From: Dehalococcoidia bacterium
GTDB taxonomy: Bacteria > Chloroflexota > Dehalococcoidia > SM23-28-2 > HRBIN24
Assembly: GCA_032249735.1 (NCBI GenBank)
Contig: JAVVHA010000010.1
Location: forward strand, 19,545 to 83,544
Direction: 5' to 3'
Length of the DNA: 64,000 bases
Under the pieces are notes generated by a model. It was not told the DNA's origin. It made no database searches and saw only the letters and a list, made by a program, of their open reading frames with translations. This document shows, piece by piece, positions 18,493 through 27,170 of the stretch. A program made the position numbers and the translations under genes. The first letter of the stretch is position 1. Every line of letters begins with the position of its first letter.

Positions 18493-19281
18493 ATGGCCCA
18501 GCGTGTGCTCTTCGACGACCTGGAGATCGGCGAGATCGCCATGGAGCTGGACGACAAGGAGCCCCAGGAGGTCATCGCTTGGGCCATCGAGACCTTTGGC
18601 GATGGGGTGGCGGTGGTCACCGCCCTCCAGGCCGAGGGAACGGTGGTGCTGGACATGGCCTATCGCCTCAAGCCTGACATCTGGGTCATCACTGTGGACA
18701 CGGGCAGGCTCCCCCAGGCCACCTATGAGTTCCTGGACCGGGTGCGGGAGCGGTATCACCAGGCCCGCTGGCGCGTCCTCTTCCCCGACCGGCGGGAGGT
18801 GGAGGCCATGGTGCGCCGTCATGGGGTGAACCTGTTCTACAAAGCGGTGCCCTTGCGGCTCCTGTGCTGCCAGATCCGGAAGGTCCGGCCCCTGGTGGAG
18901 GCCCTCGGGGAGCTGGACGCCTGGTTCACAGGCCTGCGGCGCGAGCAATGGGCCTCCCGGGCCGCCATCCGCAAGGTGGAGCTGGATCACGACCATGGGG
19001 GCATCGTCAAGGTCAACCCTTTGGCCGACTGGACCAAGGAGGAGGTTTGGGAGTACATCCGCCAGCACAACCTCCCCTACCACCCACTCTACGACCGGGG
19101 GTATACCAGCATCGGCTGCGAGCCCTGCACCCGCCCCATTCAGCCAGGGGAGGACGACCGGGCCGGCCGTTGGTGGTGGGAGGTGGGGGCCCCCAAAGAG
19201 TGCGGCATCCACTGTCCCATCGAGACGGGGGGCTTCGAGCATGAGGCGGAGGCCATCCTCAAGGAGGCCCACGGCCTATGA
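18493..19281 (+). CDS. cysH: Adenylyl-sulfate (APS) reductase, iron-sulfur type
   Basis: Reduces activated sulfate to sulfite with thioredoxin. The 262-aa protein has the PP-loop-like N-terminal part (VVTALQAEGTVVLDMA), the four cluster cysteines CC at 125-126 and C209-x2-C212, and the catalytic ECGIH with Cys237. Those four cysteines mark the [4Fe-4S] class, which usually prefers APS over PAPS. ATG 18493 is 18 bases after the sulfite reductase stop, with AGGAGG upstream. Its product sulfite feeds the preceding gene. Confidence 0.95.
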   Translation: MAQRVLFDDLEIGEIAMELDDKEPQEVIAWAIETFGDGVAVVTALQAEGTVVLDMAYRLKPDIWVITVDTGRLPQATYEFLDRVRERYHQARWRVLFPDRREVEAMVRRHGVNLFYKAVPLRLLCCQIRKVRPLVEALGELDAWFTGLRREQWASRAAIRKVELDHDHGGIVKVNPLADWTKEEVWEYIRQHNLPYHPLYDRGYTSIGCEPCTRPIQPGEDDRAGRWWWEVGAPKECGIHCPIETGGFEHEAEAILKEAHGL

Positions 19282-19739
19282 GCGGGGAACCTCTGGCCCT
19301 CACCGCCGAAGAGAGGGAGATCCTGGGGCTGGAGCTGGCCTCCCTGGTTCCTGCCCTAGAGGGGGAGAGGCGCCAGCTCTACCAAGCCCTCGCCCAAGCG
19401 GTGGCGGATGGCCAGGTGCCCTCCTCTTTAGTGCCCCCCTTGGAGGGCCTGCTGGACCTGGCCCTGGAGACGGGGCGCGCCCGCCTCCTCTACCGCGCTG
19501 AGGGGGAGAGGGTCCTCACCGACCTCTTCCGTCGCACCCCCAAAGGGAGGGAGCTGGCCCGCCTCCTGGAGGAGGTGAACAAGGCCCTCTCCTCCCTAGA
19601 GGGGCGCACCCTCAGGAGGGTGCAGGTGGCCATGCGCACCCTGGGCCACTTCACCATCGCCCTGGAGGTGGAGGGAGCGGGGGTGACGCTGGCTGTGCGT
19701 CCTCAGGGGGTGACGGTGGAGAGCATCTCGGTAGGCTAG
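19278..19739 (+). CDS. Unknown protein within the sulfate-assimilation operon
   Basis: A 153-aa protein that I do not recognise. The N-terminal two thirds are Leu/Glu/Ala-rich helix (about 8-115, no Cys or metal motif) and the last 35 residues look like beta strands (GHFTIALEVEGAGVTLAV). No signal peptide or membrane segment. ATG 19278 overlaps the cysH stop as ATGA and cysC follows immediately, so it is translated with the pathway and may be a structural or regulatory partner. That role is inference from position alone. Confidence 0.7.
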   Translation: MSGEPLALTAEEREILGLELASLVPALEGERRQLYQALAQAVADGQVPSSLVPPLEGLLDLALETGRARLLYRAEGERVLTDLFRRTPKGRELARLLEEVNKALSSLEGRTLRRVQVAMRTLGHFTIALEVEGAGVTLAVRPQGVTVESISVG

Positions 19740-19757
19740 GTGGAGGGAGGCATCCCA

Positions 19758-20324
19758 ATGCAGGAACAGGGGTTCGTGGTGTGGCTAACAGGGCTTTCGG
19801 GGGCTGGGAAGAGCACCTTGGCCCACGCCCTGGCCCAGGCCCTTGAGGTCATAGGCTGGCGGGTGGAGGTGCTAGACGGCGACGTGGTGCGCCAGCACTT
19901 CAGCAAAGGCCTGGGCTTCAGCCGCGAGGACCGCTTGGAGAACATGAAGCGGGTGGCCTATGTGGCCCATCTGCTGGCCCGCAACGGGGTGGCCGTCATC
20001 GTCGCGCTCATCTCCCCCTACCGTGAGGGGAGGGATTACGCCCGCCAGCTGATAGGCCGCTTCGTGGAGGTGTACGTGCGCTGCCCCCTGGAGGTCCTCA
20101 TCGCCCGCGATGTCAAAGGCCTCTATGCCAAGGCCCTGCGGGGGGAGATCCCTCAGTTCACCGGCATAAGCGACCCTTATGAGGAGCCCCTCTCTCCCGA
20201 GGTTGTGGTGGACACCCATAGGGAGACGGTCCAGGAGAGCCTGGCCAAGCTATGGCAAGCCCTGAGGGAGCGGGGATACGTCGGGGGGCCCCTGCCGGTC
20301 CTGACGGAGGAGGTGGCCTCATGA
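19758..20324 (+). CDS. cysC: Adenylyl-sulfate kinase
   Basis: APS kinase phosphorylates APS to PAPS. The 188-aa protein has the Walker A loop GLSGAGKST at 12-20, the LDGDVVR segment, [16 protein letters not shown] and [12 protein letters not shown], all typical. ATG 19758 follows GGAGGGAGG; an in-frame GTG at 19740 directly after the preceding stop would add six residues. Its presence beside an Fe-S type APS reductase means the operon can take APS in two directions, to sulfite or to PAPS. Confidence 0.95.
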   Translation: MQEQGFVVWLTGLSGAGKSTLAHALAQALEVIGWRVEVLDGDVVRQHFSKGLGFSREDRLENMKRVAYVAHLLARNGVAVIVALISPYREGRDYARQLIGRFVEVYVRCPLEVLIARDVKGLYAKALRGEIPQFTGISDPYEEPLSPEVVVDTHRETVQESLAKLWQALRERGYVGGPLPVLTEEVAS

Positions 20325-21559
20325 AGGAGATGACATCCCAGGGCAAACCTCCTCCGGGGAGCGGCCCTGCTGACGATGGGGCCCAGGTGCCCACCACCGT
20401 GCCGCCCCATGGCGGGAGGTTGGTGAACCGCGTCCTGCCTCCCGAGCGGGCGCAGGAGGTGCGGGAGCGGGCCCCCTCTTTACCCCAGGTACGCCTTACC
20501 CCTAGGCAGCTCTCGGATCTCCAGATGATCGCCCAGGGGGCCTTCAGCCCTCTGGAGGGGTTCATGGGGCGCCGTCACTACCTAAGCGTTTTGCGCCACA
20601 TGCGTCTGGCCGATGGCACCGTCTGGCCTTTGCCGGTGACCCTGGCCGTGGGGGAGGAGGCGAAGGGCCTGCGGGAGGGGAGGGAGGTAGCCCTCATCTC
20701 GCCCGATGGCCAGCTGGCGGGCATCCTGGAGCTGGAGGAGCGCTACTCATACGACAAGGAGGAGGAGGCGCGCCGCGTCTTCCGCACCGACGACCCCCAA
20801 CACCCCGGGGTGGCTGCCCTCCTCAGCCAGGGGGACGTGCTCCTGGCGGGAAAGGTATGGGCCCTGGAGGTGGATCGCGGCCCTTTCCCCCAGTACCACC
20901 GCACCCCCGCTGAGACCCGTGCCGAGTTCGCTAGGCGGGGCTGGCGTACCGTGGTGGGGTTCCAGACCCGTAATCCCATCCATCGGGCCCATGAGTATAT
21001 ACAGAAGTGCGCCCTGGAGGTGGTGGACGGCCTCCTGATCCACCCCCTGGTGGGCGAGACCAAGGCCGACGATGTGCCAGCGGCTATACGCCTTCGCTGC
21101 TATGAGGCCCTCCTGGAGGGATACTTCCCCCGGGAGAGGGTGGTGTTATCGGTGTTTCCAGCTTTCATGCGGTATGCCGGGCCGCGGGAGGCTGTGTTCC
21201 ATGCCATCTGTCGCAAGAACTATGGTTGTACCCACTTTATCGTCGGGCGCGACCACGCTGGGGTAGGCCGTTACTACGGCCCCTACGATGCCCAGCATAT
21301 ATTCAGGGAGTTCCGGCCCGAGGAGCTGGGCATCACCCCCCTCTTCTTTGAGAACGCCTTTTACTGCCGCCGCTGCGGGGCCATGGCCACCGCCAAGACC
21401 TGCCCTCACCCTCCCGAGGCGCGGGTGGAGCTCTCGGGGACGCAGGTGAGGGAGATGTTGCAGCAGGGCCAGCCCCCTCCCCCCGAGTTCACTCGCCCCG
21501 AGGTGGCTCGCATCCTCCTGGAGGCCAGGGGGTTGGCCCCTGGGACGCTTCGGCCTTAA
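20321..21559 (+). CDS. sat: Sulfate adenylyltransferase (ATP sulfurylase)
   Basis: Forms APS from sulfate and ATP, the entry step of assimilation. The 412-aa protein is the homomeric Sat type: PUA-like N-terminal domain, the catalytic [11 protein letters not shown] at 215-225, and [18 protein letters not shown] CxxC...C..H set ([17 protein letters not shown]) is probably a structural zinc site as in some bacterial Sat proteins. ATG 20321 overlaps the cysC stop as ATGA; the first 35 residues are Pro/Gly-rich and unconserved. Confidence 0.96.
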   Translation: MKEMTSQGKPPPGSGPADDGAQVPTTVPPHGGRLVNRVLPPERAQEVRERAPSLPQVRLTPRQLSDLQMIAQGAFSPLEGFMGRRHYLSVLRHMRLADGTVWPLPVTLAVGEEAKGLREGREVALISPDGQLAGILELEERYSYDKEEEARRVFRTDDPQHPGVAALLSQGDVLLAGKVWALEVDRGPFPQYHRTPAETRAEFARRGWRTVVGFQTRNPIHRAHEYIQKCALEVVDGLLIHPLVGETKADDVPAAIRLRCYEALLEGYFPRERVVLSVFPAFMRYAGPREAVFHAICRKNYGCTHFIVGRDHAGVGRYYGPYDAQHIFREFRPEELGITPLFFENAFYCRRCGAMATAKTCPHPPEARVELSGTQVREMLQQGQPPPPEFTRPEVARILLEARGLAPGTLRP

Positions 21560-21574
21560 CATGGCTTATGGGAT

Positions 21575-21907
21575 ATGGCCGACAGAGTGGGCCAAAAGGG
21601 GAAGGGTAACGGCGGCCTCCCCGACGATTGGGCCCTGGCCGAGGTGCCCCTGCAGGACTTCCTGGATGGGCTACGGGAGATGGATGGGGCCCGGGAGGAG
21701 GACCTTTCCCATCTGAGCGAGGACGAGATCGAGGCGCGCCTGCGTGGGCGCAAGGGCATAAAGAGCCTGTTGCGGGCGGGCCTGGACTTCGCTGTGCGCC
21801 GGACCCGTGATGCCCTGGGCCAGCCAGTGGTGATGATCGTGGTGGGGGCAGCCGTCGCCGTGGCCCTCTACCGGCTGCAAAGACGTAGGCGGCGCCCGTC
21901 CTCCTAA
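21575..21907 (+). CDS. Small tail-anchored membrane protein, unknown
   Basis: A 110-aa protein with a charged, acidic N-terminal two thirds and one hydrophobic segment near the C-terminus (about 83-102, VVMIVVGAAVAVALYRL) followed by a run of arginines, i.e. tail-anchor topology. No family recognised. It starts 15 bases after sat and may be a last operon member or belong with the membrane glycosyltransferase-like gene downstream. Confidence 0.55.
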   Translation: MADRVGQKGKGNGGLPDDWALAEVPLQDFLDGLREMDGAREEDLSHLSEDEIEARLRGRKGIKSLLRAGLDFAVRRTRDALGQPVVMIVVGAAVAVALYRLQRRRRRPSS

Positions 21908-21970
21908 GCTTGATCACAAGCCTCCAACGCTGCACCATCCCAGGGGGAACCCCTCGTCAGGGGCGAAGAC

Positions 21971-23680
21971 ATGAGGGAGCAGGAGGCGAGGGACAGAGCC
22001 GCATATTCGGCCGTGGTGAGGCGGGACACTCGTCCCCTCCCCTTGCCACGCACCGCTCCTAGGTGGGGGCGGCTTTGGCGCCCTTGGCTCTGGGAGGTGG
22101 GGGTGGTGGTGGGGGCGCTGGCCCTGGCCGCAGCGGTGCGTCTGAGCTTCGTCTTGTCGGCCGACTTCCCCCTCAACGATGGTGGCCTCTTCTACATCAT
22201 GGCCCGCGATGTCCAGGAGAACCGCTTCCTCCTGCCCTGGCATACTAGCTACAATGGCCTGGACATCCCCTTCGCCTACCCGCCCCTGGCCTTCTATTTG
22301 GCGGCGGCCGTGGACCTAGTGGGGCCGTGGAGCCTGCTGGACGTTATGCGGTTCGTCCCTACGGTGGCTAACGTGTTGACGGTGGGCGCCTTTTACCTCC
22401 TGGCGCGGGCTGTCCTGGGACGGGGGTGGGCCGCTGCCTTCGCCCTTTTCCTCTACGCCCTGCTCCCCCGCGTATATCTATGGCAGTTGGGCGGTGGTGG
22501 CCTGACTCGCTCCCTCGGTCTGCTGTGGGCTGTGTTGGCCCTGTGGCAGGGATACCTTATGTTCCGCCATGGTAGGGGGCCACGGCCTCTGGCGGTCCTC
22601 TTCGCCGCCCTAGCTGTCGTAACCCACCCCGAGATGGGGTGGTTGGTGGCCTTCAGCTACCTCTTGTTCTTGGTGGCCTATGGGCGAAGCCTGCCGGGGC
22701 TAAAGACAGCGGCGACGACGGCAGCGGCGGTGGCTATCCTCACCGTTCCCTGGTGGGGAACGGTGGTGGCTCGGCACGGCCTGTCCACCTTGGTGGACGC
22801 TTCCCACACTGGGAAGTCCGACTGGCTTTCCTGGGGTTTCCTCAACCATATCCACATCTACATCGCTGAGGAGCCCTTCTTCCCCCTCATGGCCATCCTG
22901 GGGTATGGAGGGATGGCCGTAGCCCTGGCCATGGGGCGGCCCTTCCTGCCCCTCTGGTTCCTCCTGGTGTTATATATCGACCCCCGTGTGGCTGGCACCA
23001 GCGCCATGCTCCCTATGGCCATGGCAGGGGGGCTGCTCTTGGCCACCCTTTTAGATATAGCCATGAAGGAGGCGACTCCTCTGCCCAGTCTGATATCGCG
23101 CCTCTGGCGGGGGGGCGCCAGGTGGGCCCCTTGGGCTTATGGGGGCCTGGCCCTACTGGCGTTATATGCCATCTATTCCTCCCTGCGGGCGGACGCCTGG
23201 GCCCCCACCCCCTTGGCAGCCCTGCCATCGTCCGTGCGGGAGGCCATGGACTGGATAGCCCACCACACGCCCGAAGGCGCCCGCTTTGTGGTAGTGCACG
23301 GGAGCGGCAACCCCTGGACCGACTCCGTTTCCGAGTGGTTCCCAGCCCTCACGGGGCGGCGAAGCGTAGCCACCGTCCAAGGCTCCGAATGGTTGGGCAA
23401 GGAGACGTTCCAGCGTCAGTTGGCAGCCTTTTACGACCTGCAGGGGTGTGCCTATGAAGGGGCCTTCTGCCTGGACCGATGGGCCACCTCCTTCGGTGCA
23501 GCCTATGACTATGTTTTCATCCCGTGCGCTGAGGGGTGGGAGTGCGCCCAGTCCCTGCGTCTATCGCTGTCCATGGACAGCCGTTACCTTCTCCTCTATA
23601 ACGGCAGGGGAGGATACGTCTACTGGCGGGCCAGGGGGACAGCCCTGGCGGATCCCGCCTTGGCCCTAGGGGCCCTGTGA
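21971..23680 (+). CDS. Multi-pass membrane protein, GT-C glycosyltransferase-like
   Basis: A 569-aa protein with about ten hydrophobic helices after a short basic N-terminus. The first helix is followed by an acidic loop (FPLNDGGLFYIMARD) similar in place to the Asp-containing loop of GT-C glycosyltransferases that use polyprenyl-phosphate sugars. The last 170 residues are a soluble, probably external domain with several cysteines (GCAYEGAFCL, PCAEGWECA). Donor and acceptor are unknown. ATG 21971; a short inverted repeat (21908-21921) precedes the gene. Confidence 0.6.
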   Translation: MREQEARDRAAYSAVVRRDTRPLPLPRTAPRWGRLWRPWLWEVGVVVGALALAAAVRLSFVLSADFPLNDGGLFYIMARDVQENRFLLPWHTSYNGLDIPFAYPPLAFYLAAAVDLVGPWSLLDVMRFVPTVANVLTVGAFYLLARAVLGRGWAAAFALFLYALLPRVYLWQLGGGGLTRSLGLLWAVLALWQGYLMFRHGRGPRPLAVLFAALAVVTHPEMGWLVAFSYLLFLVAYGRSLPGLKTAATTAAAVAILTVPWWGTVVARHGLSTLVDASHTGKSDWLSWGFLNHIHIYIAEEPFFPLMAILGYGGMAVALAMGRPFLPLWFLLVLYIDPRVAGTSAMLPMAMAGGLLLATLLDIAMKEATPLPSLISRLWRGGARWAPWAYGGLALLALYAIYSSLRADAWAPTPLAALPSSVREAMDWIAHHTPEGARFVVVHGSGNPWTDSVSEWFPALTGRRSVATVQGSEWLGKETFQRQLAAFYDLQGCAYEGAFCLDRWATSFGAAYDYVFIPCAEGWECAQSLRLSLSMDSRYLLLYNGRGGYVYWRARGTALADPALALGAL

Positions 23681-23682
23681 TG

Positions 23683-24852
23683 TCAGGCGTTGGTGGCCGG
23701 CGAGGGGCGAGGCCGGGCTAGTTCCATCTGCCAGGCCTTCCCCTCCGTCTTGATGGCTGGGGCCACCACCAGCTCGGCCTGGTGGAACTCGCCGATGGTG
23801 CGGGCCCCACACATGCCCATGGCGGTGCGGATGGCGCCCACCAGGTTCTCGGTGCCATCGGTGCGGGATGTGGGGCCAAAGAGGAGGCGCTCCAGGGTGG
23901 TGTCCACCCCCGTGCGCACCCTGGTGCCACGGGGAAGGGAGGCGTGGCCGGTGGACATGCCCCAGGAGTAGCCTTGGCCCGGGGCTTCCTGGGTGCGGGC
24001 GAAGACGGTTCCCAGCATGACAGCATCGGCCCCCGCTGCTAGAGCCTTGCAGACGTCGCCACCGCTGCGCATCCCGCCATCGGTGATGATGGGCACGTAG
24101 CGGCCCGTTTCCTTGAAGTGCTGGTCGCGGGCGGCGGCACACTCGATGGTGGCCGTGATCTGAGGCACGCCGATGCCCAGGACCTCCCGGGAGGTGCAGC
24201 TGGCCCCAGGCCCCACCCCCACTAGCACGGCGGCCACCCCCGTCTCCATAAGCTCCTTAGCGGCGCCATAGGTGACGGTGTTCCCCACCATCACCGGAAC
24301 CTTCAGCTCTTCCACCAGCTCGTTGAGGACAAGCCCCCTGGGGGAGCGGGAGATGTGCCTGGCGGTGGTCACTGTGGACTGGACGACGAAGATGTCGGCG
24401 CCTGCCTCCACTGCGATGGGGGCCAAGCGCTTGGTGTTAGCTGGGGTGGCGGCTACAGCGCAAACCACCCCCTCCGCCTTGATCTGGCGTATCCGTTCCA
24501 CTATAAGGTCCTCGCGAATGGGAGCGGCATACAGCCTCTGAAGGACAGCTGCTGCCTCCTCTTGGGAGGCAGAGATGATCTCGGCGATGGCGGCGTAGGG
24601 GTCTTGGTAGCGGGTATAGAGGCCCTCCAGGTTGAGGACAGCTAGCCCCCCAAGGCGGCCAAAGGCCACGGCGAACCGGGGGTCCACCACGGCATCCAGG
24701 GCGGCGGCCAGGATGGGGATGGGAAAGGTGTAAGGCCCCAGTTGGAAGCTCACGTCCGTCAGCTCCGGGTTGACGGTCACCTCCCCCGGCACGATGGCCA
24801 CGTCATCGAATCCGTAGGCCGGCCGCAGGGGCTTGGAGAAAGGTATGCTCAT
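23683..24852 (-). CDS. GuaB3 family IMP dehydrogenase-related protein
   Basis: A 389-aa TIM-barrel protein of the IMPDH/GMP reductase family without CBS domains, matching the GuaB3 group. Visible are FDDVAIVPGEV at the N-terminus, the flavoenzyme-like phosphate loops, the Cys loop GVGPGASCTSREVLGIGVPQ and ITDGGMRSGGDVCKALAAGAD. GuaB3 members have been annotated as IMP dehydrogenase; the reaction here is not proven by sequence. ATG 24852, with GGAGGAGG upstream, is chosen over the longer frame to 24909 because the -10 element lies inside that extension. Confidence 0.85.
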   Translation of the reverse strand: MSIPFSKPLRPAYGFDDVAIVPGEVTVNPELTDVSFQLGPYTFPIPILAAALDAVVDPRFAVAFGRLGGLAVLNLEGLYTRYQDPYAAIAEIISASQEEAAAVLQRLYAAPIREDLIVERIRQIKAEGVVCAVAATPANTKRLAPIAVEAGADIFVVQSTVTTARHISRSPRGLVLNELVEELKVPVMVGNTVTYGAAKELMETGVAAVLVGVGPGASCTSREVLGIGVPQITATIECAAARDQHFKETGRYVPIITDGGMRSGGDVCKALAAGADAVMLGTVFARTQEAPGQGYSWGMSTGHASLPRGTRVRTGVDTTLERLLFGPTSRTDGTENLVGAIRTAMGMCGARTIGEFHQAELVVAPAIKTEGKAWQMELARPRPSPATNA

Positions 24853-24899
24853 ACTTAGCTCATCCTCCTCCCAGGGAGCGCCAGGGGGTTTTAAAGGAG

Positions 24900-24928
24900 A
24901 ATATACCAACAGGGCGAGTGGGAGTCAA
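24900..24928 (-). promoter_or_regulatory. Sigma70-type promoter of guaB3
   Basis: On the minus strand: TTGACT (24928-24923), 17 bases, TATATT (24905-24900). It ends 48 bases before the chosen guaB3 ATG and decides that start, because the longer reading frame would begin within the promoter. Confidence 0.6.
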
Positions 24929-24933
24929 GGACG

Positions 24934-24962
24934 TTGACGGGCGAAGCCAGGGCTCCTAAAAT
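24934..24962 (+). promoter_or_regulatory. Sigma70-type promoter of tRNA-Ala
   Basis: TTGACG (24934-24939), 17 bases, TAAAAT (24957-24962); predicted start about 4 bases before the mature tRNA. Its -35 is only five bases from the -35 of the divergent guaB3 promoter. Confidence 0.65.
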
Positions 24963-24972
24963 AGCCAGCGGT

Positions 24973-25048
24973 GGGGATATAGCTCAACTGGGAGAGCGCC
25001 GCCTTCGCATGGCGGAGGTTGCGGGTTCGAGCCCCGCTATCTCCACCA
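24973..25048 (+). tRNA. tRNA-Ala (anticodon CGC)
   Basis: A 76-base cloverleaf including encoded CCA. Acceptor stem GGGGATA pairs with TATCTCC (one G-T pair); D arm GCTC/GAGC; anticodon stem CCGCC/GGCGG with loop TTCGCAT, giving anticodon CGC for the alanine codon GCG; T arm GCGGG TTCGAGC CCCGC; discriminator A then CCA at 25046-25048. A promoter precedes it and an intrinsic terminator follows, so it is a stand-alone unit. Confidence 0.95.
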
Positions 25049-25070
25049 GATAGGGTTGAAAGGGAGAAGG

Positions 25071-25102
25071 GGCCATGGGGGTATCCCATGGCCTTTGACT
25101 TT
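25071..25102 (+). terminator. Intrinsic terminator after tRNA-Ala
   Basis: GGCCATGGG (25071-25079), loop GGTAT, CCCATGGCC (25085-25093): a perfect 9-bp stem followed by TTTGACTTT. It lies 23 bases after the tRNA and before the dnaJ promoter. Confidence 0.7.
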
Positions 25103-25130
25103 GCCCAAGGGATAAGTGCACCGCTAGAAT
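25101..25130 (+). promoter_or_regulatory. Sigma70-type promoter candidate for dnaJ
   Basis: TTGCCC (25101-25106), 18 bases, TAGAAT (25125-25130). The predicted start near 25137 lies after the ATG at 25129, favouring the next in-frame ATG (25147) as the dnaJ start. Confidence 0.45.
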
Positions 25131-25146
25131 GCTTGGTGGCGAGACC

Positions 25147-26259
25147 ATGGCCCAAAAGAGGCGCGACTATTACGAGGTGTTGGGCGTCCCCAGGGACGCC
25201 AGCATGGAGGAGATCAAGCGCGCCTTTCGCCGGTTGGCCATGAAGTACCACCCCGACCGCAACAAGTCCCCCGATGCTGAGGCCAAATTCAAGGAGATCA
25301 ATGAGGCTTACCAGGTCCTTTCCGACCCCCAGAAGAGGGCAGCCTACGACCGCTACGGCCCGGCTGGCATGGAGGCCATGGAGAGGGGGCGCCCCTTCGA
25401 TGGCGCCCCCTTTGGGGGCTGGGGAGACATCTTCGAGGCCTTCTTCGGCACCGCCACCCGCCGCCAGCCCCAGCGGGGGGCGGACCGCCGCGTATCCCTG
25501 GAGTTGGAGCTAGCGGAGGCCGCCTTCGGCTGTGAGAAGGAGGTGGAGGTGGTGCGGGTGGAGGAGTGCCCGCGCTGCGGCGGCGCCGGTACCGAGCCCG
25601 GCACCCGGCCTGTGGCCTGCCCGTCGTGTCAAGGGTTGGGGGAGGTGCGGCGGGTGCATCGCAGCTTTTTCGGCCAGTTCATCAACGTGGCCACCTGCCC
25701 CCAATGTCGGGGCCAGGGCACGGTGGTGACCCACCCCTGCCGAGAGTGTCAAGGGACGGGACGCCAAAAGCGGGCCCGGCGTCTGTGGGTGAAGGTGCCC
25801 CCGGGGGTGGACGATGGCACCCAGTTGCGGCTGACAGGCGAGGGTGACGTGGGCCAGGACGGGGGGCCCCCAGGTAACCTATACGTGGTGGTGCATGTGC
25901 GCCCTCATGCCCAGTTCCGGCGGGAGGGCTACGACCTCCTCTACTCTCTGGAGCTGAACATGGCCCAGGCCGCTTTGGGGTGTCGTGTCCGAATCCCCAC
26001 CCTGGAGGGAGGAGAAGAGGTTCTGCACGTGCCCCCGGGGACGCAACCAGGTGAGGAGTTCGTCATAAAGGGCAAGGGAGTCCCTCACCTCCAGGGTGGT
26101 GGCAGAGGCGATCTGCGTGTGCAGGTGAGGGTGACGGTGCCCAAGGAGCTGAGCGCCGAGCAGAGGCGGCTCCTGGAGGCCCTGGCCGAGTCCCTGGGCA
26201 CGCCAGTCCATGAGGGTGGGAGGGGCATCCTGGGCCGCATCCTGGATGCCCTGGGCTGA
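25147..26259 (+). CDS. dnaJ: Molecular chaperone DnaJ
   Basis: Hsp40 co-chaperone that stimulates DnaK ATPase and binds unfolded proteins. The 370-aa protein has the J domain with HPD at 35-37, a short Gly/Phe-type linker ([16 protein letters not shown]), four CxxCxGxG zinc motifs ([32 protein letters not shown]) and the C-terminal substrate domain. dnaK and grpE are not in the window. The following genes prmA and rsmE often neighbour dnaJ. Confidence 0.96.
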   Translation: MAQKRRDYYEVLGVPRDASMEEIKRAFRRLAMKYHPDRNKSPDAEAKFKEINEAYQVLSDPQKRAAYDRYGPAGMEAMERGRPFDGAPFGGWGDIFEAFFGTATRRQPQRGADRRVSLELELAEAAFGCEKEVEVVRVEECPRCGGAGTEPGTRPVACPSCQGLGEVRRVHRSFFGQFINVATCPQCRGQGTVVTHPCRECQGTGRQKRARRLWVKVPPGVDDGTQLRLTGEGDVGQDGGPPGNLYVVVHVRPHAQFRREGYDLLYSLELNMAQAALGCRVRIPTLEGGEEVLHVPPGTQPGEEFVIKGKGVPHLQGGGRGDLRVQVRVTVPKELSAEQRRLLEALAESLGTPVHEGGRGILGRILDALG

Positions 26260-26264
26260 GGCCC

Positions 26265-27170
26265 ATGTGGACGGAGATCTCCGTCGAGGTGGACGCTCGC
26301 GATGCCGAGCTAGTGGCTGAGGTTTTGGCCCAGCGCTGCCCGCGGGTGGCCGTGGAGTACCGGGGCCCCTTCCCCCTGTTGGAGCCCTGGACGGCGGAGC
26401 TGGCCCCGGCGCAAAAGGGCCAGCGGGCCTTGGTGCGTCTCTACCTCCACGAGGACGAGGCCCAGGCACGCCACTCCCTGCGGTTAGCCCTCCGATTCGT
26501 CCCCCTGAGCGGGCCGGTCCGCTGGCGTCCCTTGCGGCGCCTGAGGGAGGACAGGTGGCAGCGGGTGTGGCAGCGTCATTTCCGGGCCAAGCGCATCGGC
26601 AGGGTGGTGGTGCGGCCATCGTGGCAAACTGTGCAAGCCCGGGCGGGGGAGGTGGTGGTGGAGATCGACCCCGGCGCCGCCTTCGGCACCGGCCAACACC
26701 CCACCACCGCTATGTGCCTGCAGGCCCTCGGGCGGCTGGTGGAGCCAGGGATGCGGGTTTTGGACGTGGGGACGGGGACGGGTATCCTGGCCATCGCTGC
26801 CGTTAAGCTGGGGGCGGCCTGGGCCCTGGCCCTGGACATCGACCCGCAGGCGGTTCGTGTGGCCATGGATAACGCCCACCGCAACGGGGTGGCGGGCATG
26901 GTGGAAGTCAGGCATGGTACCCTCACCGGCGAGGTGCTGGCCCATGGCCCCTTCCATCTGGTGGTGGCCAACATCGATGGCCTGACGGTGCGCCGCCTTG
27001 CCCCCATGTTGGCGGAGGCCCTGGCCCCCCACGGCAAGCTAGTGGTTAGCGGCTTTTTGCGGGAAGGGCAAGGGGAGGTGGAGGGGGCCCTGGCCCAGGA
27101 GGGCCTTCATACTCTGGAGAGGATGTCTGAGGGAGTATGGGCAGCATTGGTCATGGGCAAAGATGCGTAG
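26265..27170 (+). CDS. prmA: Ribosomal protein L11 methyltransferase
   Basis: SAM-dependent methylation of L11. The 301-aa product has an N-terminal L11-recognition domain (1-110) and a Rossmann methyltransferase domain with the PrmA signature DPGAAFGTGQHPTTAMCLQ, VLDVGTGTGILAIAAVKLG and VVANIDGLT. It follows the dnaJ stop by five bases and overlaps rsmE, the typical order dnaJ-prmA-rsmE. Confidence 0.94.
   Translation: MWTEISVEVDARDAELVAEVLAQRCPRVAVEYRGPFPLLEPWTAELAPAQKGQRALVRLYLHEDEAQARHSLRLALRFVPLSGPVRWRPLRRLREDRWQRVWQRHFRAKRIGRVVVRPSWQTVQARAGEVVVEIDPGAAFGTGQHPTTAMCLQALGRLVEPGMRVLDVGTGTGILAIAAVKLGAAWALALDIDPQAVRVAMDNAHRNGVAGMVEVRHGTLTGEVLAHGPFHLVVANIDGLTVRRLAPMLAEALAPHGKLVVSGFLREGQGEVEGALAQEGLHTLERMSEGVWAALVMGKDA

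Noticed and set aside
21908..21921. GCTTG-ATCA-CAAGC hairpin as terminator after the 110-aa gene
   Set aside because: Only a 5-bp stem and no T run.
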